A stretch of 64,000 nucleotides of DNA from Zea mays (lineage: Eukaryota; Streptophyta; Magnoliopsida; Poales; Poaceae): assembly GCF_902167145.1 (NCBI RefSeq), contig NC_050103.1, positions 181,163,625 to 181,227,624 of the forward strand. Direction: 5' to 3'. The notes under the pieces were generated by a model. It made no database searches and was not told where the DNA came from. It saw only the letters and a program-made list of their open reading frames with translations. The position numbers and the translations under genes are program-made. Numbering within the stretch: the first letter of the stretch is position 1; every line of letters starts with the position of its first letter. Positions 33,300 through 44,659 of this stretch are shown here, piece by piece.

Positions 33300-33981
33300 G
33301 TGGGGATTAGGGAAGATCTTGCACAACGTATAGCTCCGTGTACAGATCGTAGTTGAGGGGCTCAGATCCATACCTAGACGCATCATTTGAATCACGCGAA
33401 GAGAACTTGGTGGCTGGATCTTTGCCTTCTCCGACGATAGAACTGCTCCACTGCGAGATGGAGTGGCGGCAGGGCGAGGTCGACCACCACTGCGGCCACT
33501 GTAGGCGATGACGACCATGTCCTCCTCAGGCATAGTCAATGGATTTCATTACCCATGTGTAGCGGCTTTATGGAAACTCACTGTTACCCTATATGAAAAC
33601 ATGAAATTTCCTGCTGTGAAGCGCTGACATCTGAATCCTTTTTTTTCTCTGACAACTTCCACCCTGATATCGAAGGTGTCTGCACGAGCAGATGACATGT
33701 TGTCTTTATTAGTTGGTGTCAGTGGCTACCAAACTGATCATCTGGAGGACTCGATATTGCGTTCTTTACTGCTGAAATCCGAAGGCAGATGTTTGGCCCT
33801 GACACCTGGAAATCGATTGGTTTCTTGTTCCTGCACATGAATGATCACAAGGATCCCAATGATTACGAAGGCGGCGGGTAGCGAAAATGAAGGCGGCGGC
33901 GCTGGGCGGAGGAAGGCGACTGACTGGGAGGGAAAATAAAATACTCGCCTTGGTGCCATGGCTGCGGGAGCAGAGGGCGGC
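33300..33981 (-). other. GC-richer exon-like segment near the Helitron 5' side
   Basis: Minus-strand ORFs start MPEEDMVVIAYSGRSGG (33539) and MAPRRVFYFPSQSVAF (33959). A good GTATGG donor follows CGTCTAG near 33375. The composition and start contexts look like a captured 5' gene region, but I recognise no protein and reading frames are short. It is cut by the copia insertion at 33981 and continues at 42977. Confidence 0.3.
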
Positions 33982-35263
33982 TGAAAGGGAAATGTGCCTT
34001 TGGGCCATTTCTAAGTATTTTGGTGATTGAGTGCCAACACAAGTACTTAAATGTGAATCTATGCCCATGGATGAACAAAGTACAAATCAAGAGCTAAGGT
34101 ATGTTTCTAAGTCTTAGTACATTGGTTTTATGTACTAACATACTTGTCTAAGTATCAGAAACAGGAAGAAGAAGAAAAGAGGAGAGTTGGCTGTGTACAG
34201 CCAAGAGGCTGTTTCGGTCTGGGGCACCGGACTGTCCGGTGGTGCACCGGACAGTGTCCGGTGGTGCACCGGACAGTGTCTGGTGCGCCAGGTTGCCTCG
34301 AGCGAAGTGGCCGCTCTCGGGAATTCGCCGACGACGTACGGCTAAAATTCACCGGACTGTCCGGTGTGCACCGGACTGTCCGGTGAGCCAACGGTCGGCC
34401 GGGCCAACGGTCGGCCGCGCGATCTGCGCAGGACACGTGGCCGAGCCAACGGTCGGAAGGGGGCACCGGACTGTCCGGTGTGCACCGGACATGTCCGGTG
34501 CGCCAACGGCTCCCAGATCTGCAACGGTCGACTGCGCTGTTTAAGGAAGGAAATCGGGCACCGGACAGTGTCCGGTGTGCACCGGACTGTCCGGTGCGCC
34601 AGTCGACAGAAGGCAAGACCAGCCTTCCTGGTTTGTTCTCAACGGCTCCTAGCTGCCTTGGGGCTATAAAAGGGACCCCTAGGCGCATGGAGGAGTACAC
34701 CAAGCATTCCTACAACTTTCCTAAGCACCAAGACATCGATCTCGCGCATTCGTTTCATTGTGATAGCATATAGAGCTCTTGTGGAGTTGTGAACTCTTTG
34801 AGTTGTGTTGCGAGCTCTTGTTGCGACTTGTGTGCGTGTTGTTGCTCTGATCTTTTGAAGTCTTGTGTGCGTTGCTCATTCCCCCTTACTCTGTATTTCT
34901 TTGTGAATCTTAAGTGTAAGGGCGAGAGGCTCCAAGTTGTGGAGATTCCTCGCAAACGGGATATTGAAAGGCAAAGCAAAACACCGTGGTATTCAAGTTG
35001 GTCTTTGGACCGCTTGAGAGGGGTTGATTGCAACCCTCGTCCGTTGGGACGCCACAACGTGGAGTAGGCAAGCGTTGGTCTTGGCCGAACCACGGGATAA
35101 ACCACTGTGTCATCTCTGTGTTTGATCTCTTGTGGTATTGTGTTTTGTTGAGACTCCTTTCTAGCCACTTGGCAATCATTGTGCTAACACTTAACAAGTT
35201 TTTGTGGCTATAAGTTTAAGTTTTCACAGGATCACCTATTCACCCCCCCTCTAGGTGCTCTCA
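33982..35263 (+). repeat. 5' LTR of the young copia element (1,282 bp)
   Basis: TGAAAGGGAAATGTGCC to GTGCTCTCA. The U3 (about 34220-34610) is packed with CCGGAC-T-GTCCGG and CGGACAGTGTCCG quasi-palindromes and AACGGTCGGCC repeats upstream of TATAAAAG at 34665-34672. Confidence 0.95.
34665..34672 (+). promoter_or_regulatory. TATA box of the young copia 5' LTR
   Basis: GGGGCTATAAAAGGGACCCC: a TATA box in a GC-rich inverted setting, conserved in all four LTRs of this type (20461, 28223, 34665, 42374). Confidence 0.7.
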
Positions 35264-35264
35264 A

Positions 35265-35278
35265 TTGGTATCGGAGCC
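35265..35278 (+). other. Primer-binding site of the young copia element
   Basis: TTGGTATCGGAGCC directly after the LTR, one base off the standard initiator-tRNA-Met site. Confidence 0.8.
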
Positions 35279-35312
35279 GTTCTCTTCACGAAGGGACTAA
35301 CCGCCCGAAGAG

Positions 35313-37703
35313 ATGGATCCTAAAGGGAAGGGAATCATGATCAACGACAAGGAGAAGGAGTCCTTCGTCAACGAGCCAAGGGATGACAAGTCCAACGACT
35401 CGGGCTCGGGCCACAGACACAAAGATGGGAAGAAGAAGAAGACAAGACGCATCAAGGAGATCGTCTACTACGACAGCGATGAGTCTACTTCCTCCCAAAA
35501 GGACGACGACCACAACGAATACGAGAGAAAGAAACCGGTCAATTTGAACTTTTCTTTTGATTACTCTCGTATTCCTCAAAGTACTAATGCTCATTTATTA
35601 TCTATTCCACTTGGTAAACCTCCTCATTTTGATGGAGAGGACTACGGATTTTGGAGTCACAAAATGCGTAGTCACTTGTTCTCTCTCCATCCTAGCATAT
35701 GGGAGATTGTAGAAAATGGAATGCACTTTGATAGTACGGATAGTCCCATGTTTATTAATGAACAGATTCATAAAAATGCACAAGCTACTACTGTGTTGCT
35801 AGCCTCTTTGTGCAGGGACGAGTATCACAAGGTGAGCGGCTTGGACAATGCCAAGCAGATCTGGGACACCCTCAAGATCTCTCATGAGGGAAACGATGTC
35901 ACCTTACTCACCAAAATGGAGTTGGTGGAAGGCGAACTTGGACGGTTCGCGATGATAAGGGGGGAGGAGCCGACGCAAACATACAACCGGCTCAAGACCC
36001 TTATCAACAAGATAAGGAGCTACGGGAGCACGCGATGGACGGACCACGACGTTGTCCGCCTAATGCTAAGGTCATTTACCGTTCTTGATCCTCATTTGGT
36101 GAACAATATACGTGAAAATCCCAGGTACACCAAGATGTCGCCCGAAGAAGTTCTTGGGAAATTCGTTAGTGGGCGAATGATGATCAAGGAGGCAAGGTAC
36201 GTGGACGACGCCTTGAATGGTCCGATCAACGAGCCGCAACCCCTTGCTCTCAAAGCAACACGAAGCAAGGAGGCGCTACCTAGCAAGGTGGCACAGTTTG
36301 AGGCGGCCGGACTTAATGATGAAGAGATGGCTCTCATCATCAAAAGATTCAAGACAGTGCTTAAAGGTCGCAAGGGACAGCCAAGCAAGACCAAAGCCAA
36401 GGGGAAGCGCTCATGCTTCAAATGCGGTAAGCTTGGTCATTTTATTGCTAACTGTCCCGACAATGATAGTGATCAGGATCAAGGGAACAAGAGGGAGAAA
36501 AAGAAGCACTATAAGAAGGCAAAGGGCGAGGCTCATCTGGGCAAGGAGTGGGATTCGGACTGCTCTTCATCCGACTCCGACAATGAAGGACTCGCCGCCA
36601 CCGCCTTCAACAAGTCATCCCTCTTTCCCAACGAGCGTCACACTTGCCTCATGGCAAGGGAGAAGAAAGTAAGCACTCATAATACTAGTACTTATGCTTC
36701 TTCAAGTGAGAATGAGTCTAGTGATGATGATGAGATAGATTACTCATGCTTATTCAAGGGATTAGATAGAACCAAGGTAGACAAAATTAATGAATTGATT
36801 GATGCCTTGAATGATAGGAATATACTTTTAGAAAAGCAAGAGGATCTTTTGTATGAAGAGCATGACAAATTTGTAGAGGCACAAAAATCTTATGCTTTAG
36901 AAGTTAAAAGAAATGAAGTGCTTTCTAGTGAACTATCTTCGTGTCATGAAACCATTACTACTTTAAAGAGTGTTAATGATGACTTAAATGCTAAACTAGA
37001 AGTAGCTAGTAAATCTAATTCTTGTGTAGAACATGTTGAGATTTGCACTAGGTGTAAAGATTTCGATGTTGATGCTTGTAGTGATCATTTAGTTTCAATT
37101 TCCAAATTAACCGAGGAATTGGCTAGTCTTAATGCCCAACTTAAGACTAGCAAGAATGAATTTGATAAACTAAAATTTGCAAGGGATGCCTACACGATCG
37201 GTAGACACCCCTCAATTAAGGATGGACTTGGCTTCAAGAGGGAAGCCAAGAACTTAACAAGCCATAAGGCTCCCATTCCCGCTAAGGAGAAAGGGAAGGC
37301 CCCTATGGCTACTAGTGCTAAAAAGAACCATGCCTTTTTGTATCATGATAGGAGACAAACTAGAAATGCTTATAGGAGTTATAATGTTTACGATGATTTT
37401 TCTCATGCTATGTTTGCTTCTAGTTCTTCATATGTGCATGATAGAAATGTTGGTAGAAGGAATGTTGTTCATAATATGCCTAGGAGAAATGTTGTTAATG
37501 TTCCTAGAAAAGTCAATGAACCTTCTACAATATATCATGCCTTGAATGCTTCCTTTGCAATTTGTAGAAAGGATAGAAAGGTGATTGCTAGGAAGTTAGG
37601 GGCAAAATGCAAGGGTGATAAAAATTGCATTTGGATCCCCAAGGAAATTGTGACTAACCTTGTAGGACCCAACAAGAGTTGGGTACCTAAGTCCCAAGCC
37701 TAA
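35313..37703 (+). CDS. Gag of the young copia element (796 aa)
   Basis: Begins [18 protein letters not shown] at the first ATG after the primer site. The N-terminal 90 residues are charged and Lys-rich. The UBN2/copia Gag core (about 95-330) includes [13 protein letters not shown] and [12 protein letters not shown]. The zinc knuckle [14 protein letters not shown] (about 368-381) binds RNA. A long Lys/Glu/Asn-rich helical region, likely coiled coil (about 480-640), follows, and then a C-terminal domain ending WVPKSQA. The length, about 800 aa, is typical for SIRE-lineage Gag. Fully open. The stop TAA at 37701-37703 precedes pol, which lies in the +1 frame, so the pol protein needs frameshifting or splicing. 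Confidence 0.95.
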   Translation: MDPKGKGIMINDKEKESFVNEPRDDKSNDSGSGHRHKDGKKKKTRRIKEIVYYDSDESTSSQKDDDHNEYERKKPVNLNFSFDYSRIPQSTNAHLLSIPLGKPPHFDGEDYGFWSHKMRSHLFSLHPSIWEIVENGMHFDSTDSPMFINEQIHKNAQATTVLLASLCRDEYHKVSGLDNAKQIWDTLKISHEGNDVTLLTKMELVEGELGRFAMIRGEEPTQTYNRLKTLINKIRSYGSTRWTDHDVVRLMLRSFTVLDPHLVNNIRENPRYTKMSPEEVLGKFVSGRMMIKEARYVDDALNGPINEPQPLALKATRSKEALPSKVAQFEAAGLNDEEMALIIKRFKTVLKGRKGQPSKTKAKGKRSCFKCGKLGHFIANCPDNDSDQDQGNKREKKKHYKKAKGEAHLGKEWDSDCSSSDSDNEGLAATAFNKSSLFPNERHTCLMAREKKVSTHNTSTYASSSENESSDDDEIDYSCLFKGLDRTKVDKINELIDALNDRNILLEKQEDLLYEEHDKFVEAQKSYALEVKRNEVLSSELSSCHETITTLKSVNDDLNAKLEVASKSNSCVEHVEICTRCKDFDVDACSDHLVSISKLTEELASLNAQLKTSKNEFDKLKFARDAYTIGRHPSIKDGLGFKREAKNLTSHKAPIPAKEKGKAPMATSAKKNHAFLYHDRRQTRNAYRSYNVYDDFSHAMFASSSSYVHDRNVGRRNVVHNMPRRNVVNVPRKVNEPSTIYHALNASFAICRKDRKVIARKLGAKCKGDKNCIWIPKEIVTNLVGPNKSWVPKSQA

Positions 37704-37710
37704 ATTTGCC

Positions 37711-40700
37711 TTGCAGGTTTATGCATCCGGGGGTTCAAGCTGGATTATTGATAGCGGATGCACAAACCATATGACGGGGGAGAAGAAGATGTTCACCTCC
37801 TACGTCAAGAATAAGGATTCCCAAGATTCAATTATATTCGGTGATGGGAATCAAGGCAAGGTAAAAGGGTTAGGTAAAATTGCAATTTCTAATGAGCACT
37901 CTATCTCTAATGTGTTTTTAGTAGAGTCTCTTGGATATAATTTGCTATCTGTTAGTCAATTATGCAACATGGGGTATAACTGTCTATTTACAAATATAGA
38001 TGTGTCTGTCTTTAGAAGAAGTGATGGTTCACTAGCTTTTAAGGGTGTATTAGACGGCAAACTTTATCTAGTTGATTTTGCAAAAGAAGAGGCCGGTCTA
38101 GATGCATGCTTAATAGCTAAGACTAGCATGGGCTGGCTGTGGCATCGCCGCTTAGCACATGTGGGGATGAAGAACCTTCACAAGCTTCTAAAGGGAGAAC
38201 ACGTGATAGGTTTGACTAACGTGCAATTCGAAAAAGATAGACCTTGTGCAGCTTGTCAAACAGGTAAACAAGTGGGAGGAGCGCATCACAGCAAGAATGT
38301 GATGACCACTTCAAGACCCCTGGAGCTGCTGCATATGGACCTCTTCGGACCCGTCGCCTATCTGAGCATAGGAGGGAGTAAGTATGGTCTAGTTATTGTT
38401 GATGACTTTTCCCGCTTCACTTGGGTGTTCTTTTTGCAGGATAAGTCTGAAACCCAAGGGACCCTCAAGCGCTTCCTCAGGAGAGCTCAAAATGAGTTTG
38501 AGCTCAAGGTGAAGAAGATAAGGAGCGACAACGGGTCCGAGTTCAAGAACCTTCAAGTGGAGGAGTTCCTTGAGGAGGAAGGGATCAAGCACGAGTTCTC
38601 CGCTCCCTACACACCACAGCAAAATGGTGTGGTAGAGAGGAAGAACAGGACGCTAATCGATATGGCGAGGACGATGCTTGGAGAATTCAAGACCCCCGAG
38701 TGTTTCTGGTCGGAAGCCGTGAACATGGCTTGCCACGCCATCAACAGGGTCTACCTTCATCGCCTCCTCAAGAAGACTTCGTATGAGCTACTAACCGGTA
38801 ACAAACCCAATGTATCTTACTTTCGTGTATTTGGGAGCAAGTGCTACATTCTAGTAAAGAAGGGTAGAAATTCTAAGTTTGCTCCCAAAGCTGTAGAAGG
38901 GTTTTTGTTAGGTTATGACTCAAATACAAAGGCGTATAGAGTCTTCAACAAATCATCGGGTTTGGTTGAAGTCTCTAGCGACGTTGTATTTGATGAGACT
39001 AATGGCTCTCCAAGAGAGCAAGTTGTTGATTGTGATGATGTAGATGAAGAAGATGTTCCGACGGCCGCTATACGAACCATGGCGATTGGAGAAGTGCGGC
39101 CACAGGAACAAGATGTACGAGATCAACCTTCTTCCTCAACAACGGTGCTTCCCCCACCCCAAGACGATGAACAGGTTCATCAAAAGGAGGCGTGTGATCA
39201 AGGGGGAGCACAAGATGATCACGTGATGGAGGAAGAAGCGCAACCAGCACCTCCAACCCAAGTTCGAGCGATGATTCAAAGGGATCATCCCGTCGACCAA
39301 ATTTTGGGTGACATTAGCAAGGGAGTAACTACTCGATCTCGATTAGTTAATTTTTGTGAGCATTACTCCTTTGTCTCTTCTATTGAGCCTCTCAGGGTAG
39401 AGGAGGCCTTGCTAGATCCGGACTGGGTGTTGGCCATGCAGGAGGAGCTCAACAACTTCAAGCGCAATGAAGTTTGGACACTGGTGCCTCGTCCGAAGCA
39501 AAATGTTGTGGGAACCAAGTGGGTGTTCCGCAACAAACAGGACGAGCACGGGGTGGTCACGAGGAACAAGGCTCGACTTGTGGCAAAAGGTTATGCCCAA
39601 GTCGCAGGTTTGGACTTTGAGGAGACGTTTGCTCCTGTGGCTAGGCTAGAATCAATTCGTATCTTGCTAGCATATGCCGCTCACCATTCTTTCAGGTTGT
39701 TCCAAATGGATGTGAAGAGCGCTTTCCTCAACGGGCCAATCAAGGAGGAGGTGTACGTGGAGCAACCCCCTGGCTTCGAGGATGAATGGTACCCCGACCA
39801 CGTGTGTAAGCTCTCTAAAGCGCTCTATGGACTTAAGCAAGCCCCAAGAGCATGGTATGAATGTCTTAGAGACTTTTTACTTGCTAATGCTTTCAAGGTT
39901 GGGAAAGCCGATCCAACTCTGTTCACTAAGACATGTGATGGTGATTTGTTTGTGTGCCAAATTTATGTCGATGACATAATATTTGGTTCTACTAACCAAA
40001 AGTCTTGTGAAGAGTTTAGCAGGGTGATGACGCAGAAATTCGAGATGTCGATGATGGGCGAGTTGAACTACTTCCTTGGGTTCCAAGTGAAGCAACTCAA
40101 GGACGGCACCTTCATCTCCCAAACAAAGTACACGCAAGATCTGCTAAAGCGGTTTGGGATGAAGGACGCCAAGCCCGCAAAGACTCCGATGGGAACCGAC
40201 GGACACACCGACCTCAACAAAGGAGGTAAGTCCGTTGATCAAAAAGCATACCGGTCAATGATAGGGTCTTTACTTTATTTATGTGCTAGTAGACCGGACA
40301 TTATGCTTAGCGTATGCATGTGTGCTAGATTTCAATCTGATCCTAAGGAGTGTCACTTAGTGGCGGTGAAGCGAATTCTTAGATATTTGGTTGCTACGCC
40401 TTGCTTCGGGCTCTGGTATCCAAAGGGGTCTACCTTTGACTTGGTTGGATACTCAGACTCCGACTATGCTGGATGTAAGGTCGATAGGAAGAGTACATCA
40501 GGGACGTGCCAATTCTTAGGAAGGTCCCTGGTGTCGTGGAACTCTAAGAGACAAACCTCCGTTGCCCTATCCACCGCTGAGGCCGAGTATGTTGCCGCAG
40601 GACAGTGTTGCGCACAACTACTTTGGATGAGGCAAACCCTCAGGGACTTTGGCTACAATCTGAGCAAAGTCCCACTCCTATGTGACAATGAGAGTGCTAT

Positions 40701-40917
40701 CCGCATGGCGGAAAATCCTGTTGAGCACAGCCGCACAAAGCACATAGACATCCGACATCACTTTTTGAGAGACCACCAGCAAAAGGGAGATATCGAAGTG
40801 TTTCATGTTAGCACCGAGAACCAGCTAGCCGATATCTTCACTAAGCCTCTAGATGAGAAGACCTTTTGCAGGTTGCGTAGTGAGCTAAATGTCTTAGATT
40901 CGCGGAACCTGGATTGA
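37711..40917 (+). CDS. Pol of the young copia element (protease, integrase, reverse transcriptase, RNase H)
   Basis: About 1,068 residues, open throughout. There is no ATG start: the frame is open from 37666 (just after a TAG) and begins in overlap with the gag end, so expression must depend on gag. Protease: [11 protein letters not shown] (about 12-22). Integrase: zinc module HRRLAHVG...CAACQ (about 148-190) and D-D-E core [24 protein letters not shown] (about 210-310). Reverse transcriptase (about 595-840) with YVDDIIFGS. RNase H (about 925-1050) with [18 protein letters not shown] and CDNESAI. It ends [10 protein letters not shown]. All catalytic residues I can check are present. Confidence 0.95.
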   Translation: MQVYASGGSSWIIDSGCTNHMTGEKKMFTSYVKNKDSQDSIIFGDGNQGKVKGLGKIAISNEHSISNVFLVESLGYNLLSVSQLCNMGYNCLFTNIDVSVFRRSDGSLAFKGVLDGKLYLVDFAKEEAGLDACLIAKTSMGWLWHRRLAHVGMKNLHKLLKGEHVIGLTNVQFEKDRPCAACQTGKQVGGAHHSKNVMTTSRPLELLHMDLFGPVAYLSIGGSKYGLVIVDDFSRFTWVFFLQDKSETQGTLKRFLRRAQNEFELKVKKIRSDNGSEFKNLQVEEFLEEEGIKHEFSAPYTPQQNGVVERKNRTLIDMARTMLGEFKTPECFWSEAVNMACHAINRVYLHRLLKKTSYELLTGNKPNVSYFRVFGSKCYILVKKGRNSKFAPKAVEGFLLGYDSNTKAYRVFNKSSGLVEVSSDVVFDETNGSPREQVVDCDDVDEEDVPTAAIRTMAIGEVRPQEQDVRDQPSSSTTVLPPPQDDEQVHQKEACDQGGAQDDHVMEEEAQPAPPTQVRAMIQRDHPVDQILGDISKGVTTRSRLVNFCEHYSFVSSIEPLRVEEALLDPDWVLAMQEELNNFKRNEVWTLVPRPKQNVVGTKWVFRNKQDEHGVVTRNKARLVAKGYAQVAGLDFEETFAPVARLESIRILLAYAAHHSFRLFQMDVKSAFLNGPIKEEVYVEQPPGFEDEWYPDHVCKLSKALYGLKQAPRAWYECLRDFLLANAFKVGKADPTLFTKTCDGDLFVCQIYVDDIIFGSTNQKSCEEFSRVMTQKFEMSMMGELNYFLGFQVKQLKDGTFISQTKYTQDLLKRFGMKDAKPAKTPMGTDGHTDLNKGGKSVDQKAYRSMIGSLLYLCASRPDIMLSVCMCARFQSDPKECHLVAVKRILRYLVATPCFGLWYPKGSTFDLVGYSDSDYAGCKVDRKSTSGTCQFLGRSLVSWNSKRQTSVALSTAEAEYVAAGQCCAQLLWMRQTLRDFGYNLSKVPLLCDNESAIRMAENPVEHSRTKHIDIRHHFLRDHQQKGDIEVFHVSTENQLADIFTKPLDEKTFCRLRSELNVLDSRNLD

Positions 40918-41696
40918 ATTATAGCATACATGTGTTTATGCCTTTGATCATGTTCCTTTTTGCATTTTGTTGTTTAGTATGTTGCTCAAGTTGTACAAAC
41001 ACTCCCTGGACCTCACAAGTCCGTTGCAAAGTGATGCACAGTTTTAGGGGGAGATGTGTTACAACTTGACCCTTTGAGACTAATCATATGGTTGAGTTTG
41101 ATTGTTTTAGTCTCAAAGAAGGTTTGAAGGGGAAAGGTGGACTTGAACCGTGAAAGACTTCCACTGCACTCCGATGAGAGGGTAACTTATTTCAAGTTCA
41201 TCTTTAAACTCTCATTGCCTATTTGCTCTTAATTGAAGATTTTGGTGAGGCAATGGGGTTAAGGGGCCAAGATTGATCCCGTTTTGGTGCTTGATGCCAA
41301 AGGGGGAGAAAATAAAGGCCAAAGCGATAAATGGATCAGCTACCACTTGAGATATTTTGAAAATAGTAGAATAGAGCTTTTTGTTGCTACCACTTGAGAT
41401 ATTTTGAAAATAGTAGAATAGAGCTTTTTGTTTTGTCAAAACTCTTGCAAAGGGGGAGTTTTTGGAATCTTGAATTAATTTTCTTTGGAAAACCTCTCTT
41501 TATGTCTCTACAAGTGGATTTGACTTAGAGATAGGATTTTGAGTTTGATTTGCAAAAACAAACCAAGTGGTGGCAAAGGATGATCCATATATGCCAAATT
41601 GAATCAAAATGAATTTGAGTTTTTATTTGAAGTGATATTGCACTTGTTCTAGTTGCTTTATGTTGTGTTGGCATAAATCACCAAAAAGGGGGAGAT
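40918..41696 (+). other. 3' untranslated region and polypurine tract of the young copia element
   Basis: Several AAAGGGGGAG tracts (about 41299, 41449, 41684) resemble the true polypurine tract AAAAAGGGGGAGAT at 41683-41696. A block of about 45 bp beginning CTACCACTTGAGATATTTTG is duplicated at about 41339 and 41387. Confidence 0.7.
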
Positions 41697-42971
41697 TGAA
41701 AGGGAAATGTGCCTTTGGGCCATTTCTAAGTATTTTGGTGATTGAGTGCCAACACAAGTACTTAAATGTGAATCTATGCCCATGGATGAACAAAGTACAA
41801 ATCAAGAGCTAAGGTATGTTTCTAAGTCTTAGTACATTGGTTTTATGTACTAACATACTTGTCTAAGTATCAGAAACAGGAAGAAGAAGAAAAGAGGAGA
41901 GTTGGCTGTGTACAGCCAAGAGGCTATTTCGGTCTGGGGCACCGGACTGTCCGGTGGTGCACCGGACAGTGTCCGGTGCGCCAGGTTGCCTCGAGCGAAG
42001 TGGCCGCTCTCGGGAATTCGCCGACGACGTACGGCTAAAATTCACCGGACTGTCCGGTGTGCACCGGACTGTCCGGTGAGCCAACGGTCGGCCGGGCCAA
42101 CGGTCGGCCGGGCCAACGGTCGGCCGCGCGATCTGCGCAGGACACGTGGCCGAGCCAACGGTCGGAAGGGGGCACCGGACTGTCCGGTGTGCACCGGACA
42201 TGTCCGGTGCGCCAACGGCTCCCAGATCTGCAACGGTCGACTGCACTGTTTAAGGAAGGAAATCGGGCACCGGACAGTGTCCGGTGTGCACCGGACTGTC
42301 CGGTGCGCCAGTCGACAGAAGGCAAGACCAGCCTTCCTGGTTTGTTCTCAACGGCTCCTAGCTGCCTTGGGGCTATAAAAGGGACCCCTAGGCACATGGA
42401 GGAGTACACCAAGCATTCCTACAACTTTCCTAAGCACCAAGACATCGATCTCGCGCATTCGTTTCATTGTGATAGCATATAGAGCTCTTGTGGAGTTGTG
42501 AACTCTTTGAGTTGTGTTGCGAGCTCTTGTTGCGACTTGTGTGCGTGTTGTTGCTCTGATCTTTTGAAGTCTTGTGTGCGTTGCTCATTCCCCCTTACTC
42601 CGTATTTCTTTGTGAATCTTAAGTGTAAGGGCGAGAGGCTCCAAGTTGTGGAGATTCCTCGCAAACGGGATATTGAAAGGCAAAGCAAAACACCGTGGTA
42701 TTCAAGTTGGTCTTTGGACCGCTTGAGAGGGGTTGATTGCAACCCTCGTCCGTTGGGACGCCACAACGTGGAGTAGGCAAGCGTTGGTCTTGGCCGAACC
42801 ACGGGATAAACCACTGTGCCATCTCTGTGTTTGATCTCTTGTGGTATTGTGTTTTGTTGAGACTCCTTTCTAGCCACTTGGCAATCATTGTGCTAACACT
42901 TAACAAGTTTTTGTGGCTATAAGTTTAAGTTTTCACAGGATCACCTATTCACCCCCCTCTAGGTGCTCTCA
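41697..42971 (+). repeat. 3' LTR of the young copia element (1,275 bp)
   Basis: Near-identical to the 5' LTR. It lacks one GGTGCACCGGACAGTGTCC module of about 21 bp and has one extra GCCGGGCCAACGGTCG unit. TATAAAAG lies at 42374-42381. Confidence 0.95.
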
Positions 42972-42976
42972 GCGGC

Positions 42977-43289
42977 GGGGTTGCAGGACCTTCCCAAGGA
43001 GAGCGGCGGGGTTCTAGGGCTTGATTGAGAACAAAAATTTAGGTGGCCGCGTCCGCGGATCTCGCCGGTGTTGCCTGCGCGCGGGATGCAGGAGGGTCCG
43101 CAGACGGTGGCGGAGCAGAGGGTTAGGCGAGGAGGAAGGGGCGGATCGGCGATGCTGAGATCGAGGCGGGGCATGGCTTCCGGCCGTGATTGGAGGTCAG
43201 GATTGCCAGCATCTGTGGATTTCGCCGGTGCTGGAGGCAACACTGACATTGCGTACGGGTTTGGCAGAACCAAATGTGTGGACGCCTAC
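42977..43289 (-). other. Helitron 5'-proximal segment
   Basis: GC-rich. A minus-strand ORF (43273-42959) runs through it without recognisable features; it may be part of the captured segment at 33300-33981. No function assigned. Confidence 0.35.
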
Positions 43290-43315
43290 ACTAATAACTT
43301 AAGGAGTAGTAGAGA
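43290..43315 (-). other. Helitron 5' terminus
   Basis: The minus strand reads TCTCTACTACTCCTTAAG starting at 43315, preceded by the host A (43316). It matches the maize Helitron 5' consensus TCTMTAYTAMY as remembered. Confidence 0.75.
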
Positions 43316-43705
43316 TTTAGGGTGTCATTGGTTCCCTATATCTGACCCGGGCTTGGTTCGACCGGTGCAAGATGCACCTTGTTTGGTTGTCTGTGCGAGC
43401 ACTTGGGCTTGGCCCAATTGATGCAAAATGCCCCTCCAAGCTAGGCCCAACTCGCTGGTGGTGGCATTGTTGACCGAGTTGTGCCTGGCTCACTTCATGC
43501 AAGAGCCATGGCCATCCCTCCCCCTCGCGTCACACTCCCTTCTCCCATTAGGGTTACTGCCACCACACCTCCCTCCCTTCCTTCACACCACACTCCCTGC
43601 TTGCTGCCTTCCTTGCTCGCTCTGGTCGCCTCCTCCCTCCCTTTGTGCCACTCTTCTCACTCGCCACACTCCCTGCTCCCTCCACTCATCGCACTCCCTG
43701 CTCCC
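43316..43705. other. Flanking DNA right of the Helitron
   Basis: CT-rich stretch with many CCCTCC and CTCCCTGC runs. No gene or mobile element ends are supported. Confidence 0.4.
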
Positions 43706-44659
43706 TGAAAGGGAAATGGGCCTAAAAGCCATTTCTACATTTTTTGGTACTTGATGACCATCACAACCTTATGGACTAACTAGATTGCTAAGTGTATGGT
43801 TGCAGGTTTAAAAGGTTGAATCAGAAGACCAAAATCATAAAATTGGCCCAAAATTTAAGGAAAAAAGTGGATATTGAGTAAGAAATGATTGTGAGACCAT
43901 TTCAACATGTAGATAAGTTCCAAAGGACCCTAGAAACATATTGAGTATGGTTTGAACCCCTGAGAAGATTAGGAAATTGTGTTTCAGGGGACAAGTGAAG
44001 CTAAGTTTGAGAAGAAATGAACATATGGATCTATAGAGATCAAATGATATATACCTATGAATTAAAGTGTTTGAATGTACTATGAATTTGTCTGTCCAAG
44101 TCATAGAACTACTCATGACACTAGTAAAAAGAAGCCAAATAAGTTATTCCCAAAATTGGATTAAGTTGGTTGTTTCTAGGTGCACTAGAGATGGAGTTAA
44201 GAGAACTTAGGCACTAGCGCACTGCAGTGAAGTCTATTGTGCACCAGACTTAATCACTAGAGAGCTCGTTTGGGCGTAGAGACAACTTGGCATGACATAC
44301 ATGGTCCGGTGGTGCACCGAACCCAAATTCTAGAGACCTCGTTTTCGGACAAGAAGTCGGATGGTGCAACGAACTAACATGAGACCTATCGATCAGATAG
44401 GATGTACCAACATTCAGATGATGTGACACCAATTTGAAACTTGGTGAAAGGAAGGAGGAGCTCATAAGGGAATGGACCCAACCAATCACTCATAGACCCC
44501 ATCACGGCCTCCACAAGGTCTTGCACATGAGGAGCTTGGGAGAGGAAAGTGAAAGAGAAAGGGCAAGGTCAAGAGAAAATGAATGAGAGAGAGGGAGAGA
44601 AGAGGAGGTGGCGTATTACCCCTCCAACCGGCTGAACCAAGGGAGACTAGTTGAGCCGG
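43706..44659 (+). repeat. Degenerate copia LTR head, split by Zeon
   Basis: Starts TGAAAGGGAAATGGGCC and follows the same order as the SIRE-type LTRs (CCATTTCTA, TTGGTACTTGATGACC, GGACTAACTAG). It includes GGTCCGGTGGTGCACCG, but is well diverged. It stops at the Zeon insertion and appears to continue at 61411, where a TATA-like CATATAAG occurs at about 61435. Confidence 0.6.

Larger units (their letters stand above)
33982..42971 (+). mobile_element. Young, apparently intact Ty1/copia element, SIRE lineage (Opie/Ji-like)
   Basis: 8,990 bp with LTRs 33982-35263 and 41697-42971, perfect target duplication GCGGC (33977-33981 and 42972-42976), consensus-like primer site, open gag and pol, and polypurine tract. 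By eye the LTRs differ at about six positions plus two repeat-copy-number differences and one C-run difference. That is roughly 0.5 percent, or a few hundred thousand years or less at the usual grass rate. It is the only element in the window that looks autonomous. Confidence 0.95.
16988..43315 (-). mobile_element. Non-autonomous Helitron carrying gene fragments, split by three LTR insertions
   Basis: On the minus strand the 5' end at 43315 reads TCTCTACTACTCCTTAAG preceded by A. The 3' end reads CCGTTGCAACG then GCACGGGCAC and ends CTAG at 16988, followed by T. These fit the maize Helitron end consensus I remember, and insertion between A and T with no target duplication is the Helitron rule. 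Removing the solo LTR (17371-18692), the two copia elements (19840-28817 and 33982-42971) and one TSD copy each leaves about 7,023 bp. No Rep/helicase gene is present, so it would need enzymes in trans. It holds fragments resembling a p23 co-chaperone and a PWWP-family protein, plus unrecognised exon-like pieces with splice signals. The pairing of the two ends is inferred from matching orientation and motif. Confidence 0.75.

Noticed and set aside
34144..34703. Overlapping ORFs on both strands within copia LTR U3 regions (also at 20076, 27695, 41863, 50534 and 58608)
   Set aside because: They come from the quasi-palindromic repeat arrays, which translate similarly on both strands and recur in every LTR copy.
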